This document shows positions 18,147 through 26,450 of a DNA stretch of 64,000 nt, one piece after another. Made by a program: the position numbers and the translations under genes. The notes beneath the pieces were generated by a model. That model was not told the DNA's origin. It saw only the letters and a list, made by a program, of their open reading frames with translations, and did no database searches. Numbering within the stretch: the stretch's first letter is position 1; every line of letters begins with the position of its first letter. This DNA comes from Acidobacteriota bacterium (GTDB lineage: Bacteria; Acidobacteriota; Thermoanaerobaculia; Gp7-AA8), in assembly GCA_019244185.1 (NCBI GenBank), contig JAFATB010000009.1, forward strand, positions 1 to 64,000, given 5' to 3'.

Positions 18147-18929
18147 ATGAAACACATCATCGCCGCCGCCTTCACTCTGCTCGTCGCCACCGCGGCTTCG
18201 GCCGCCACGCTCGAAGAAACGATCGACAAGACGTTCGATGTGAAGCCGGGTGCGAGCCTGGTGCTCACGAACGTGAACGGCCGCGTGACGGTCAGCGCGT
18301 GGGATCAGCCGCGCGTGCACGTCGTCGCGCTGAAGAAAGTCGAAGCCGACCGCGATGACGTGCAGGCGGCGATGCGCGAGCTGCGCGTCGAGTTGCAGCC
18401 GCGCGACGGCGGCCTCGTCGTCACGACGCACTATCCGAAGCGCGGCGACAACGGCGGCGTCTTCGACTGGCTCTTCGGCGACCACGTCGAAGCGCAGGTG
18501 CGCTACGAGGTGATGGTGCCGCGCTCGATGAACGTCGACGTGACGAACACGAACGGCGCCATCGAGCTGAGCGGCGTCACCGGACGCCACGAGCTCGACA
18601 CGACGAACGGCGGCATCGAGGTGAAGGCGTGCGCCGGCTCGCTCGATGCGTCAACGACGAACGGCTCCGTGCACGCGGAGCTGACCAGCGTCGCCGCGAA
18701 CCAGCCGGTGCATCTCGAGACGACCAACGGCCGCATCGAGCTCGCCGTCCCTCGGAACTTCGGCGCCGAAGTCGACGCGAGCACGACCAACGGCTCGATC
18801 AAGACGGATCTGCCGGTGCTGACGACGGAGACCGGGCGCAACTCGCTGCGCGGCAAGATCAACGGCGGCGGAACGCGCGTGCGCCTGCGGACCACGAACG
18901 GCGGGATCTCGATCCGCTCGCTGACCTAG
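18147..18929 (+). CDS. Exported DUF4097-family repeat protein
   Basis: The first ATG of the conserved protein is at 18147, not the ORF-track start. The 260-aa product has a clear Sec signal (KHIIAAAFTLLVATAASAA) and then a beta-rich body built from TTNG/NTNG-containing units (at least six, such as LDTTNGGIEVKA and LRTTNGGISIRS). This is the pattern of the putative adhesin DUF4097/DUF4098 fold. Function is unknown; such proteins are often envelope-associated. It is divergent from the M28 peptidase with 61 nt between start codons. Confidence 0.8.
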   Translation: MKHIIAAAFTLLVATAASAATLEETIDKTFDVKPGASLVLTNVNGRVTVSAWDQPRVHVVALKKVEADRDDVQAAMRELRVELQPRDGGLVVTTHYPKRGDNGGVFDWLFGDHVEAQVRYEVMVPRSMNVDVTNTNGAIELSGVTGRHELDTTNGGIEVKACAGSLDASTTNGSVHAELTSVAANQPVHLETTNGRIELAVPRNFGAEVDASTTNGSIKTDLPVLTTETGRNSLRGKINGGGTRVRLRTTNGGISIRSLT

Positions 18930-19141
18930 CGATCGGCGTCGCGTGCGATGGATGCGCGTCGCGGCACATGCGCGCGCGCTTGAGCACCATGACGATCGCC
19001 GGCACGTTGAGGAAGCGGAAGAGATCGACCGGCGCGGCAGGAATGAGGCTCATCCGCGCGGCGAGCAGCGCGGCACGGGCGGCGGATTGAGGACGCATCG
19101 CGACTTCAAACGCCGCCCGACGTGCGATTACTCCGAAGCGA

Positions 19142-19915
19142 TTACTCCGGCGTGATGTACGCCGCCGTGATGCCGCCGTCGACGAGGAACGATGTCCCGT
19201 TCACGAACGACGACTCGTCGCTCGCCAGGAACAGCGCCGCGTTTGCCATCTCCTCCGCGCGTGCGAAGCGCCCCGGCGGAATGTGCACGAGCCGCCGCTG
19301 GCGCCGCGCCGGATCGGCGAGCAACTCCGCGAGCAGCGGCGTTTCCACCGGTCCCGGGCAGAGCGAGTTCGCGCGGATGTTCTGGCGCGCGAACTCCACC
19401 GCGATCTCGCGCGTCATCGCCAGCACGCCGCCCTTGCTCGCGGTGTAGGCGATCTGCGGCACGGCCGCGCCCATCACCGCGACGAACGAGGCCGTGTTGA
19501 TGATCGAGCCGCCGCCCGCGCGCAGCAGCGCCGGGATCTGGTACTTGCAGCCGAAGAAGACGCCTTTCAAGTTGACGTCGATGACCATGTCCCAGATCTC
19601 TTCCGAGGTCGTGGTCACGGACTCGTCGTCCGGGTGAAACACCCCCGCGTTGTTGAACGCGACGTGCAGCGCGCCGTACTGCTCCTCGGCGAACCGCACC
19701 ATGCCTTCGGCGTCTTTCGCTTTCGAGACGTCCGCCGCGAAGGCGCGCGCGTCGCCCCCCGCGTTGCGGATCTCGTCCGCCGTCGCTTCCGCCGATTCCT
19801 GCTTGAGATCGACGACCACGACCTTCGCGCCTTCTTTCGCGAACAGCAGACACGACGCCTTGCCGATGCCGCTGCCGCCGCCGGTGATGAGAGCAACTTT
19901 GTCTTTCAGTCTCAT
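19142..19915 (-). CDS. Short-chain dehydrogenase/reductase
   Basis: The 257-aa classical SDR has the NAD(P)-binding TGGGSGIG (11-18), NNAG (88-91), and catalytic N114, S143, Y157 and K161. Acidic D36 after beta-2 favours NAD over NADP. It is the last gene of a three-gene operon after the aldehyde dehydrogenase and the glutamine-synthetase-like enzyme, overlapping the latter by 4 nt, so it probably acts on an intermediate or side product of that pathway. The substrate cannot be read from sequence. A near-perfect tandem duplication lies at its stop codon. Confidence 0.88.
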   Translation of the reverse strand: MRLKDKVALITGGGSGIGKASCLLFAKEGAKVVVVDLKQESAEATADEIRNAGGDARAFAADVSKAKDAEGMVRFAEEQYGALHVAFNNAGVFHPDDESVTTTSEEIWDMVIDVNLKGVFFGCKYQIPALLRAGGGSIINTASFVAVMGAAVPQIAYTASKGGVLAMTREIAVEFARQNIRANSLCPGPVETPLLAELLADPARRQRRLVHIPPGRFARAEEMANAALFLASDESSFVNGTSFLVDGGITAAYITPE

Positions 19916-21294
19916 GCTTGTTCGAAATACCTTTTGCGTTCCCAGTCAGTGACGACCGCGTCGAACTTGCGCTGTTCGGTGCGGAAGAAGTGGAGGTAGT
20001 GCGCGACGACGTCTTCGCCGAGCGCCTGCCGCGCGAACGCGCTCCCGTCGAGCGCCGCGATCGCTTCCGGCAGCGAATGCGGAACCTGCGGCAACTCGAG
20101 CGCGCCGTAGACGTCGCCTTCGAATGCCGGCGGCGGCTCGATCTTGTTCTCGATGCCGTCCAGTCCCGCGGCGAGCGTGGCGGCAAAGGCGAGATACGGA
20201 TTCGCGTCGGCGCCGGCGGTGCGGCATTCGATGCGCAGCGACGAGCCGTGGCCGACGATGCGGAAGCCGGCGGTGCGGTTGTCGTAGCTCCACGCGACGC
20301 CCGTTGGCGCGAACGAGCCGGGGACGTAGCGTTTGTACGACGACGGATACGGCGCGAAGAACGGGAAGAGCTCGCGGATGTGCGCCATCCAGCCGCCGAG
20401 GAACCAGCGGAAGAGCGGGGAACAATGGATGGGGCCGAGGTGATCGTCGCCGGCGAAGAGCGGCTTGCCGTCGGGCGACCAGAGACTCGCATGGATGTGG
20501 CAGCTCGAGCCGGCGTAGCGCTCGTCCCACTTGGCCATGAACGTCACGGCGCGGTTGTGCTGCCACGCGATCTCTTTCGCCGCGTGCTTGTAGATCGCGT
20601 GACGATCGGACATCTCGAGAAGATCGGCGTAACGCAGACCGATCTCCTGCTGCCCCGGTCCCCATTCGCCTTTGCTCGACTCGACCGGCACGCCGGATTT
20701 TTCGAGATGCCGGCGGATCGCGCCGATGAGGTACTCCTCTTTCGTGCCCTGAAAGATGTGGTAGTCCTCGATGAGACGTCCGATCGGCTGCAGGTTGACG
20801 AAGCTCTTGCGCGCGATGTCGTCGTACGAGTCCTGAAAGACGTAGAGCTCGAGCTCGGACGCGCCCATCGCGACGTAGCCGCGTTCGGCCGCGCGCGCGA
20901 TCTGTTTGCGCAGGATGCCGCGCGGCGCGTACGGCACGAGCGCATCCGATTCTTCTTCGTAGACGTCGCACAGGACGAGCGCGGTTTTCTCGAGCCACGA
21001 CGCGACGCGTAGCGTCGACAAATCCGGCACGGGACGGAAGTCGCCGTAGCCTTTCGCCCAGCTCGTGAACTGATAGCCGGGCACGGGGTCCATGTCGATG
21101 TCGCAGGCGAGCAGGTAGTCGCACGCGTGCATGCCGCCTTCGAGCACTTCCTCGATGAAGAAGCGGCCGACGATGCGCTTGCCGACGAGGCGGCCGTACA
21201 TGTCGGGGAAGACGACCAGCACGGTGTCGATCGTGCCGTCGCCGACGAGGCGCTTCAGTTCTTTCGCGTCGATGCGTCCTGGCGTGTCGCTCAT
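19912..21294 (-). CDS. Glutamine-synthetase-family ligase, probable gamma-glutamyl-amine synthetase
   Basis: The 460-aa product is a class I glutamine-synthetase fold: the catalytic half has metal and glutamate ligands in GASELELYVF, GPGQQEIGLRY, GSSCHIHASL and IECRTAGADANPYLA. It lacks the regulatory adenylylation-type C-terminus of housekeeping GlnA. The ATGA overlap with the upstream aldehyde dehydrogenase fixes the start at 21294 rather than the ORF-track 21324. Pairing with an aldehyde dehydrogenase resembles PuuA/PuuC-type routes, where an amine is gamma-glutamylated and later oxidised. The amine (putrescine, ethanolamine or other) is inference. Confidence 0.82.
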   Translation of the reverse strand: MSDTPGRIDAKELKRLVGDGTIDTVLVVFPDMYGRLVGKRIVGRFFIEEVLEGGMHACDYLLACDIDMDPVPGYQFTSWAKGYGDFRPVPDLSTLRVASWLEKTALVLCDVYEEESDALVPYAPRGILRKQIARAAERGYVAMGASELELYVFQDSYDDIARKSFVNLQPIGRLIEDYHIFQGTKEEYLIGAIRRHLEKSGVPVESSKGEWGPGQQEIGLRYADLLEMSDRHAIYKHAAKEIAWQHNRAVTFMAKWDERYAGSSCHIHASLWSPDGKPLFAGDDHLGPIHCSPLFRWFLGGWMAHIRELFPFFAPYPSSYKRYVPGSFAPTGVAWSYDNRTAGFRIVGHGSSLRIECRTAGADANPYLAFAATLAAGLDGIENKIEPPPAFEGDVYGALELPQVPHSLPEAIAALDGSAFARQALGEDVVAHYLHFFRTEQRKFDAVVTDWERKRYFEQA

Positions 21295-22667
21295 GAAGTC
21301 ACGTCGATGTAGACCGTCTTCCACTCGGTGTAATGATCGAGCGCCTGCAACCCGAGCTCGCGCCCGAGGCCGCTGCGCTTCACGCCGCCGAACGGCGCCT
21401 CGAGATGCACGGAGCTACCGGAGTTGATCGAGAGATTGCCCGTCTCGACCGCGCGTGCGACGCGCAATGCCCGCCCGATGTCGCGCGTCCAGATCGAGCC
21501 GGAGAGACCATACACCGAGTCGTTCGCCATCGCGACCGCGTCGTCTTCGTCGCGGAACGGCATCACCGTTACGACTGGTCCGAAGATCTCTTCGCGCACG
21601 ATGGCCATGTCGGGCTTCGCGTCGGTGAAGATCGTCGGCTGCAGATAGCAGCCGGGATCGTCGGGACATGCGCCGCCGGTGACGAGCGTCGCGCCTTCCG
21701 CGCGTCCGCGCTCGATGTACGAGAGCACGCGCTTGCGATGCGCCTCCGTGACGAGCGGCCCCATCTCCGTTTCATCCGCCAGCGGATCGCCGACGTGCAG
21801 TTTCTCGAAGGCGTCTTTGAGCGCGCTCGTGAAGCGTTCGTAGATCGATTGCTGCACGAAGATGCGGCTGCGCGCGCAGCAGTCCTGCCCCGCGTTGCCG
21901 AGCGCCGACGAAGCTGCCGACGCGACCGCGCGCTCGAAGTCGCAGTCTTCAAAAATCAGATTCGCCGACTTGCCGCCGAGCTCCAGCGAGACGCGCTTGA
22001 TGTCGTCGGCCGCGGTGCGCATGACGTTCATCCCGACTTCGGTCGAGCCGGTGAAAGCGATCTTCCTCACGAGCGGATGCCGCAGCAACGCTTCGCCGAC
22101 CACCGACCCCGCGCCGGTGAGCACGGTGAACACGCCTTCCGGAATGCCCGCTTCCAGCGCGAGCTCCGCGAGCCGCAATGCGGTGAGCGGCGTCTGTTCG
22201 GCCGGCTTCAATACGACGCAGTTGCCCATCGCCAGTGCCGGCGCGGATTTCCATGAGGTGATGGCAATCGGGAAGTTCCACGGCACGATGATTCCGCACA
22301 CGCCGACCGGCTCGCGGAACGACAACAACACGCCCGGCGCCGCGCCGGGGATCGTCTGTCCGCCGACTTTGTTCGTGGCGCCCGCGTAGTATTCGAAGAC
22401 GTTCGCCGCGAGTCCGACTTCATCCCGAGAGTCGCGAATCGGTTTCCCGACGTTCCGCGTCTCGAGCCGCGCCAGCTCGTCGGCATTCTCGCGAATCTTT
22501 TCCGCGAGCTTCCGCAGCAACTGCCCGCGCTCGCGGGTGTTGATGCGACGCCACGCGCCCGTGAACGCCCCATGCGCCGCACGCACCGCGCGATCCGCAT
22601 CACCCGCATCATGCTGTTCGACATCCGCGAGCGGTTTGCCGGTCGCCGGTTCAATGAGCGTTGTCAT
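21291..22667 (-). CDS. NAD(P)-dependent aldehyde dehydrogenase
   Basis: The preferred start (ATG at 22667, MTTLIEPATG) gives 458 aa, typical for the ALDH superfamily. N131 in PWNFP, general base E229 in SLELGGK and nucleophile C263 in GQDCC are all present, as is the PFGGVKRSGLGRELG C-terminal motif. It oxidises an aldehyde to the acid using NAD(P)+. It is first of the ALDH-GS-SDR operon, consistent with oxidation of a gamma-glutamyl-amino-aldehyde. A palindromic repeat element lies just upstream. Confidence 0.9.
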   Translation of the reverse strand: MTTLIEPATGKPLADVEQHDAGDADRAVRAAHGAFTGAWRRINTRERGQLLRKLAEKIRENADELARLETRNVGKPIRDSRDEVGLAANVFEYYAGATNKVGGQTIPGAAPGVLLSFREPVGVCGIIVPWNFPIAITSWKSAPALAMGNCVVLKPAEQTPLTALRLAELALEAGIPEGVFTVLTGAGSVVGEALLRHPLVRKIAFTGSTEVGMNVMRTAADDIKRVSLELGGKSANLIFEDCDFERAVASAASSALGNAGQDCCARSRIFVQQSIYERFTSALKDAFEKLHVGDPLADETEMGPLVTEAHRKRVLSYIERGRAEGATLVTGGACPDDPGCYLQPTIFTDAKPDMAIVREEIFGPVVTVMPFRDEDDAVAMANDSVYGLSGSIWTRDIGRALRVARAVETGNLSINSGSSVHLEAPFGGVKRSGLGRELGLQALDHYTEWKTVYIDVTS

Positions 22668-22700
22668 GCGCGCGTCGGTCGTGCAAGAAGCAGGCACAAC

Positions 22701-22866
22701 GAACGACGAGGAGCGCCTCCGGGCCGGCGCGGCCGGCTGCGCTAAGGGCCTAGCCTAGACGCACGTGCGGCTGCCGTGAACGTCGTTGACTGCAGCCGCA
22801 CGTGAGTACTGGCTAAGCCCTTAGCGCTGCCGGCCGCGCCGGCCCGCCGGAGGCCCTTGGTCGTTC
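22701..22866. repeat. Long palindromic repeat element, copy 1
   Basis: About 75-nt arms form a near-perfect inverted repeat around a ~16-nt loop. The arms contain GGCCGGCGCGGCCGGC, CGCTAAGGGC and CACGTGCGGCTGC. It lies between the end of the EamA gene and the start of the aldehyde dehydrogenase gene. A second copy occurs at 62792-62985 with the loop in opposite orientation. No ORF is evident inside. Confidence 0.85.
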
Positions 22867-22868
22867 CC

Positions 22869-23720
22869 TCAGTCTGGTGCGGGCAACTCGCTCGCCGGCT
22901 CGCCGCCCTGCAGCGTGTGCCAGGCGATGGCGGCGAGCACGATCGCGCCGCCGAAGAGCGCGTAGATCGACGGACGCTCGCCGATGAACAGCAGCACCCA
23001 GATCGGATTCATCACCGGCTCCAGCATTCCGGTCAGCGACGCCTCGGTCGCGGCAACGTGGCGCAGACCCTTCACGAAGAACGCGTAGGCGACGCCGATC
23101 TGGAAGACGCCGAGGAAGAGCAGGGCGAGGAGGGATTTGGTCGTGAGGGCGAGATCGTGCGCGACGAACGGCAGCAGCGCGAGCGCGAGGGCGACGTTGC
23201 CCCAGGCGACGGCGGCGCGCGAGGCGTCGTGGGCGCGGCGCAGCGCGAGGATCATCGACGCGAAGAACACGCTGGAGAGCAGCGCCATCGCGTTGCCGGC
23301 CATCCCGCGCGCTTCGAAGCGGCCGACGAAGAAGAGGGCCATGCCCGCGAGCGCGGCCACGATGGCGATGATGTCGCGGCGGCGCATCGGCTCGCGCAGC
23401 ACGACCGGCGCGAGCAGCAGCACCCAGACCACTCCCGCGTACTGCAGGAAGATTGCGTTCGCGGACGTCGTCCAGCGCGTGGCGACGACGAACGTCGTGA
23501 GGCAACCGGCGTAGCTCACGATCGAGACGAAAAACGCCGGCGATGGTTGGATGCGCACGTCGCGGCGGAACAGCGCGAAGAGCGTCACCGCGGCGAAGAC
23601 CGAGCGATAGAACGCGACCTTCAGCGCGGGATCGGGGAGCGCCTTGATGCCGATGCCGCCCGTCGACCAGAGCAGCGCGGCGACGACGATGTACAGCAGA
23701 CCCTTGCGGCGATCGCTCAC
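22869..23720 (-). CDS. EamA/DMT-superfamily transporter
   Basis: The GTG start at 23720 overlaps the upstream small gene (GTGA). The 283-aa product has ten predicted hydrophobic segments in two EamA repeats; the second begins near residue 145. DMT proteins export or import metabolites such as amino acids or nucleosides; the substrate is unknown. It is the last gene of a run with two receivers and a SemiSWEET. Confidence 0.85.
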   Translation of the reverse strand: MSDRRKGLLYIVVAALLWSTGGIGIKALPDPALKVAFYRSVFAAVTLFALFRRDVRIQPSPAFFVSIVSYAGCLTTFVVATRWTTSANAIFLQYAGVVWVLLLAPVVLREPMRRRDIIAIVAALAGMALFFVGRFEARGMAGNAMALLSSVFFASMILALRRAHDASRAAVAWGNVALALALLPFVAHDLALTTKSLLALLFLGVFQIGVAYAFFVKGLRHVAATEASLTGMLEPVMNPIWVLLFIGERPSIYALFGGAIVLAAIAWHTLQGGEPASELPAPD

Positions 23721-24001
23721 GCGGCGGAGTCTACCCCGTCACGTGCCGCGCGTCGTTTCTGCCGGACGGTGATGCCGTAGCCGAGGAGACCGTTGAGGAC
23801 CATGATCGCGTTCGTCACGACGAAGACCCAGTTGTGCACGAGGAGGCTATAGATCGTGAAGCCGGCGGAGGCCGCGAGCTGACCGATGAAGAGCCACACC
23901 GACACGCCGGCGCTGGTCCGGTCGTGCCATTGCTTGTGGACCTGTTTGGCGATCGTCAGGATGAGGATGACGGAGCTCGCCCAGCCGATCGCCGCAGTCA
24001 T
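23717..24001 (-). CDS. SemiSWEET-like / PQ-loop small membrane transporter
   Basis: Inside a longer shadow ORF, the ATG at 24001 overlaps the response-regulator stop (ATGA) and yields 94 aa with three hydrophobic helices. Segments such as KQVHKQWHDRTSAGVSVW and a Q before the second helix fit the three-helix SemiSWEET/MtN3 fold, which dimerises to carry sugars. It overlaps the EamA gene at its 3' end. Family assignment rests on length and helix pattern, so moderate confidence. Confidence 0.68.
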   Translation of the reverse strand: MTAAIGWASSVILILTIAKQVHKQWHDRTSAGVSVWLFIGQLAASAGFTIYSLLVHNWVFVVTNAIMVLNGLLGYGITVRQKRRAARDGVDSAA

Positions 24002-24450
24002 CAGTTCGCGATGTACGGCCCGCGATCCATGCGCGCGCGGATGTCGCTCTCCGACGGCGGGCACGGCAGCGGATCGTCCGGCGGCGGCACGACGAGCGCG
24101 CACTCGCGTACGAGCTCGGCGAGCGTATCGATCTCCAGCGGCTTGTTCAGCACCGCGGAGACGAGGTCCGGATCGAGATAGATGTCGTTGCGCGGATCGC
24201 GTACCGCAAGGATGAACGTCGGCGCGTCGGGGCGCTGCTCCGTGAACTGCGCCACGAAGCGCGTGCCGGCTTCGTTCGGCATGTCGACGTCGACGACGAT
24301 CAACGCGTAATCGCACGTCAACACCTTCTCGAGGGCGTCTTCCGCCGTGGCGGCGGTGTCCACTCCGACCGGCTGGTGGCGAAGAATCGTGAAGAGCATC
24401 GCCCGCAGCGCTTCGTTGCTTTCGACGATCAAGACTCTGGGTTCGCTCAT
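24001..24450 (-). CDS. Stand-alone receiver-domain protein, atypical acidic pocket
   Basis: The 149-aa protein is a single CheY-like receiver (about residues 4-120) plus a proline-rich tail. The likely phospho-acceptor D54 and the conserved lysine K103 are kept, but the usual acidic pair is E10-S11, and the beta-4 Thr/Ser position reads as A/V. It may be poorly phosphorylated or work by protein contact only. No output domain and no kinase are present nearby. It follows another receiver gene by 40 nt. Confidence 0.85.
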   Translation of the reverse strand: MSEPRVLIVESNEALRAMLFTILRHQPVGVDTAATAEDALEKVLTCDYALIVVDVDMPNEAGTRFVAQFTEQRPDAPTFILAVRDPRNDIYLDPDLVSAVLNKPLEIDTLAELVRECALVVPPPDDPLPCPPSESDIRARMDRGPYIAN

Positions 24451-24490
24451 GGATGTCGTCCTTGACGTTTGGAAATGTCAAAAGACATGC

Positions 24491-24928
24491 CTAATTCGCC
24501 TTCGTCTCTTCCGGAGTCCGCGGATTCGCCGGATGACAGTCGTCCAACTGCAGTTGATCGCTGAGCGCGGTGAGACATCCCTCGACCGTGTCGATGAAGA
24601 GCTCGATGTCGAATGGCTTGTGAATCGTGCCGATGACGATGTTCGGATTGAACGAGCGCTGCTCGATCCCGGCGGTCAGCACGATGACGACGGGGCGGAG
24701 GTCGGGCGAGACGGTGCCGAGGTGCTCGATGACTTCGTAGCCGCTCACGCGCGGCATCATGAGGTCAAGGACCATGAGCACATAGCGGCACGACGCGAGG
24801 CTTTCCAGAGCCTGCTCGCCGTTCCGCGCGCTGTCGACCCTAAGGCCGCGGCGGCGCAGCACGGTCGCGAGGAGCGCGCGGATGGCATCGTCGTCATCGA
24901 CGATCAGAATGCGTTTTTCTCGTCTCAT
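24491..24928 (-). CDS. Stand-alone receiver-domain response regulator
   Basis: The 145-aa protein is a canonical CheY-like receiver: acidic cluster D11-D13, phospho-acceptor D55 in VLDLMMP, T85 and K104. A polar tail of about 25 residues follows, with no DNA-binding domain. It is first of the four-gene run leading to SemiSWEET and EamA. No histidine kinase is encoded nearby, so its partner is unknown. Confidence 0.9.
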   Translation of the reverse strand: MRREKRILIVDDDDAIRALLATVLRRRGLRVDSARNGEQALESLASCRYVLMVLDLMMPRVSGYEVIEHLGTVSPDLRPVVIVLTAGIEQRSFNPNIVIGTIHKPFDIELFIDTVEGCLTALSDQLQLDDCHPANPRTPEETKAN

Positions 24929-24987
24929 CCCTGCCTGATGCGACTCAAAATAACCGAGTCATCAGACAGCAAGTTGCAGGCCTACAA

Positions 24988-25539
24988 TCATTTCACGAGG
25001 CGGGAGATTGCCCGGAACATGTCCGTTCCGGAAACGCCGACAAGCTCGAAGAGCGCCATCTCGGTCGAGCTGAGGTGCGCGCCGTCCGCGGTCATCCGCC
25101 GCAGCGCGATCTCGCGGTTCTCGGGCGCGCGCGAGGAGACGGCGTCGGCGGCGAGCGCGACCTCGAAGCCGCCGGCGAGGAGATCGCGCACGGTCTGATA
25201 GACGCAGACGTGCGTCTCGACGCCGGCGACGAGCACTTGTCTGCGGCCGAGCGCGTCGAGCCGCGCGGCAAAAACGTCGCAGCCGTGCGCGGAGAAGCAC
25301 AGCTTCTCGATCGGCGCGTAGCCGTACGTCTCGTCGAGCGCGCGGCGCAGCGGCTCGATCGTCGGGCCGAGTCCTTTGACGTACTGCTCGGTGACGAGCG
25401 CGGGGACGCCGAGGAGATGACAGCCGCGCACGAGGCGCTCGACGTTCTTCGCGACCGCGTCAGCGCGGTCGATGACCGGCATCAGCTTCTCCTGCACGTC
25501 GATAACGACGAGGACGGCTTGCTGAGGATCGAGTTTCAT
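24988..25539 (-). CDS. Isochorismatase-like cysteine hydrolase
   Basis: Start at 25539 (ATGA overlap with the dehydrogenase stop) gives 183 aa. The cysteine-hydrolase triad is visible as D14 in VVIDVQEKLMP, K79 and C112 in GVETHVCV. The family includes nicotinamidases and isochorismatases; this short form is closest in look to the ycaC/hydrolase group, and the substrate cannot be assigned. It is the last gene of a TetR / 2-hydroxyacid dehydrogenase operon. Confidence 0.85.
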   Translation of the reverse strand: MKLDPQQAVLVVIDVQEKLMPVIDRADAVAKNVERLVRGCHLLGVPALVTEQYVKGLGPTIEPLRRALDETYGYAPIEKLCFSAHGCDVFAARLDALGRRQVLVAGVETHVCVYQTVRDLLAGGFEVALAADAVSSRAPENREIALRRMTADGAHLSSTEMALFELVGVSGTDMFRAISRLVK

Positions 25540-26450
25540 ACGCGATGCAGCGGCTCCTGTCCGTGGAGAAACAGCAGCACGTTCGTGGCAGCGATGCGCG
25601 CCATCGCGTTGCGCGCCTCTTCGGTCGCGGAGCCGATGTGCGGCACGACCACGACGTTCGGCATCGCGAGCAGGCGCGGGTTCACGGCCGGCTCGTGCTC
25701 GTAGACGTCGAGCGCGGCGCCGCGCAGCTGGCCGCGGTCGAGCGCGTCGCAGAGCGCGTCTTCGTCGACGAGCGGTCCGCGCGCGGTGTTGACGAGATAC
25801 GCGTCCCGCTTCATGCGCGCGAGCGCGGCGGCGTCGATGATGTGATGCGTCTCGCGCGTGAGCGGCGCGTGGATCGAGAGGATGTCGCTCGTTGCGAGCA
25901 GCTCGTCGAGCGGCTCGCCGCGGCGCACGCCGAGGACGTCCATGCCGAAGGCGCGGGCGCGCGTGGCGACGGCGCTGCCGATGCGGCCCATGCCGAGAAT
26001 GCCGAGGCGTTTGCCCTGGAGCGAGGCGCCGAGGAGCTTGAGCGGCTCCCACGGAGAGCGTCCGGTCTCGCGCACTTCGCGATCGCCTTCGACGACGCGG
26101 CGCGTCACCGCGAGCAGTAGTGCCATCGTGAGATCGGCGGTCGCTTCCGTGAGCACGCCGGGCGTGTTCGTGACGGTGATGCCGAGCTCGCGCGCGGCGT
26201 CGACGTCGATGTTGTTCGTGCCGACGGCGAAGTTCGAGACGATGCGCAGGTTCGGATTCGACTCGAGGACGCGGCGCGTGATCGGATCGGAGAGCAGCGT
26301 GATCGCGGCGTCGGCGTCGGCGAGGATCGTGATCACATCCTCCTCCGAACGCTCCGGCTCCGTCGGATGCTCGATGAGATCGAAGTGTGGCGCGAGCAGC
26401 GCGCGGGCGACGTCGGGAAAGCGCGCGGTGAGAACGACGGTGTAGCGCAT
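25536..26450 (-). CDS. D-isomer-specific 2-hydroxyacid dehydrogenase
   Basis: Start at 26450 overlaps the TetR stop (TAATG) and gives 304 aa. The Rossmann motif GMGRIG (153-158), catalytic R224, E253 and H271 and the substrate loop VGTNNIDVDAA are present. The pattern fits glyoxylate/hydroxypyruvate reductases, which reduce 2-keto acids with NAD(P)H. The ORF track fuses it to an upstream shadow frame. Tight coupling to tetR suggests it belongs to the stress or toxin response that TetR controls. Confidence 0.9.
   Translation of the reverse strand: MRYTVVLTARFPDVARALLAPHFDLIEHPTEPERSEEDVITILADADAAITLLSDPITRRVLESNPNLRIVSNFAVGTNNIDVDAARELGITVTNTPGVLTEATADLTMALLLAVTRRVVEGDREVRETGRSPWEPLKLLGASLQGKRLGILGMGRIGSAVATRARAFGMDVLGVRRGEPLDELLATSDILSIHAPLTRETHHIIDAAALARMKRDAYLVNTARGPLVDEDALCDALDRGQLRGAALDVYEHEPAVNPRLLAMPNVVVVPHIGSATEEARNAMARIAATNVLLFLHGQEPLHRV

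Noticed and set aside
18859-19098. 79-aa minus-strand ORF in the gap after the DUF4097 gene
   Set aside because: Arg/Ser/Ala-rich ends, no ribosome-binding site, and it overlaps a real gene; the 212-nt gap otherwise shows no clear feature.
22701-22866. Palindrome considered as a simple intrinsic terminator
   Set aside because: Arms are far too long and there is no T-tract; a second copy with a conserved loop points to a repeat element instead.
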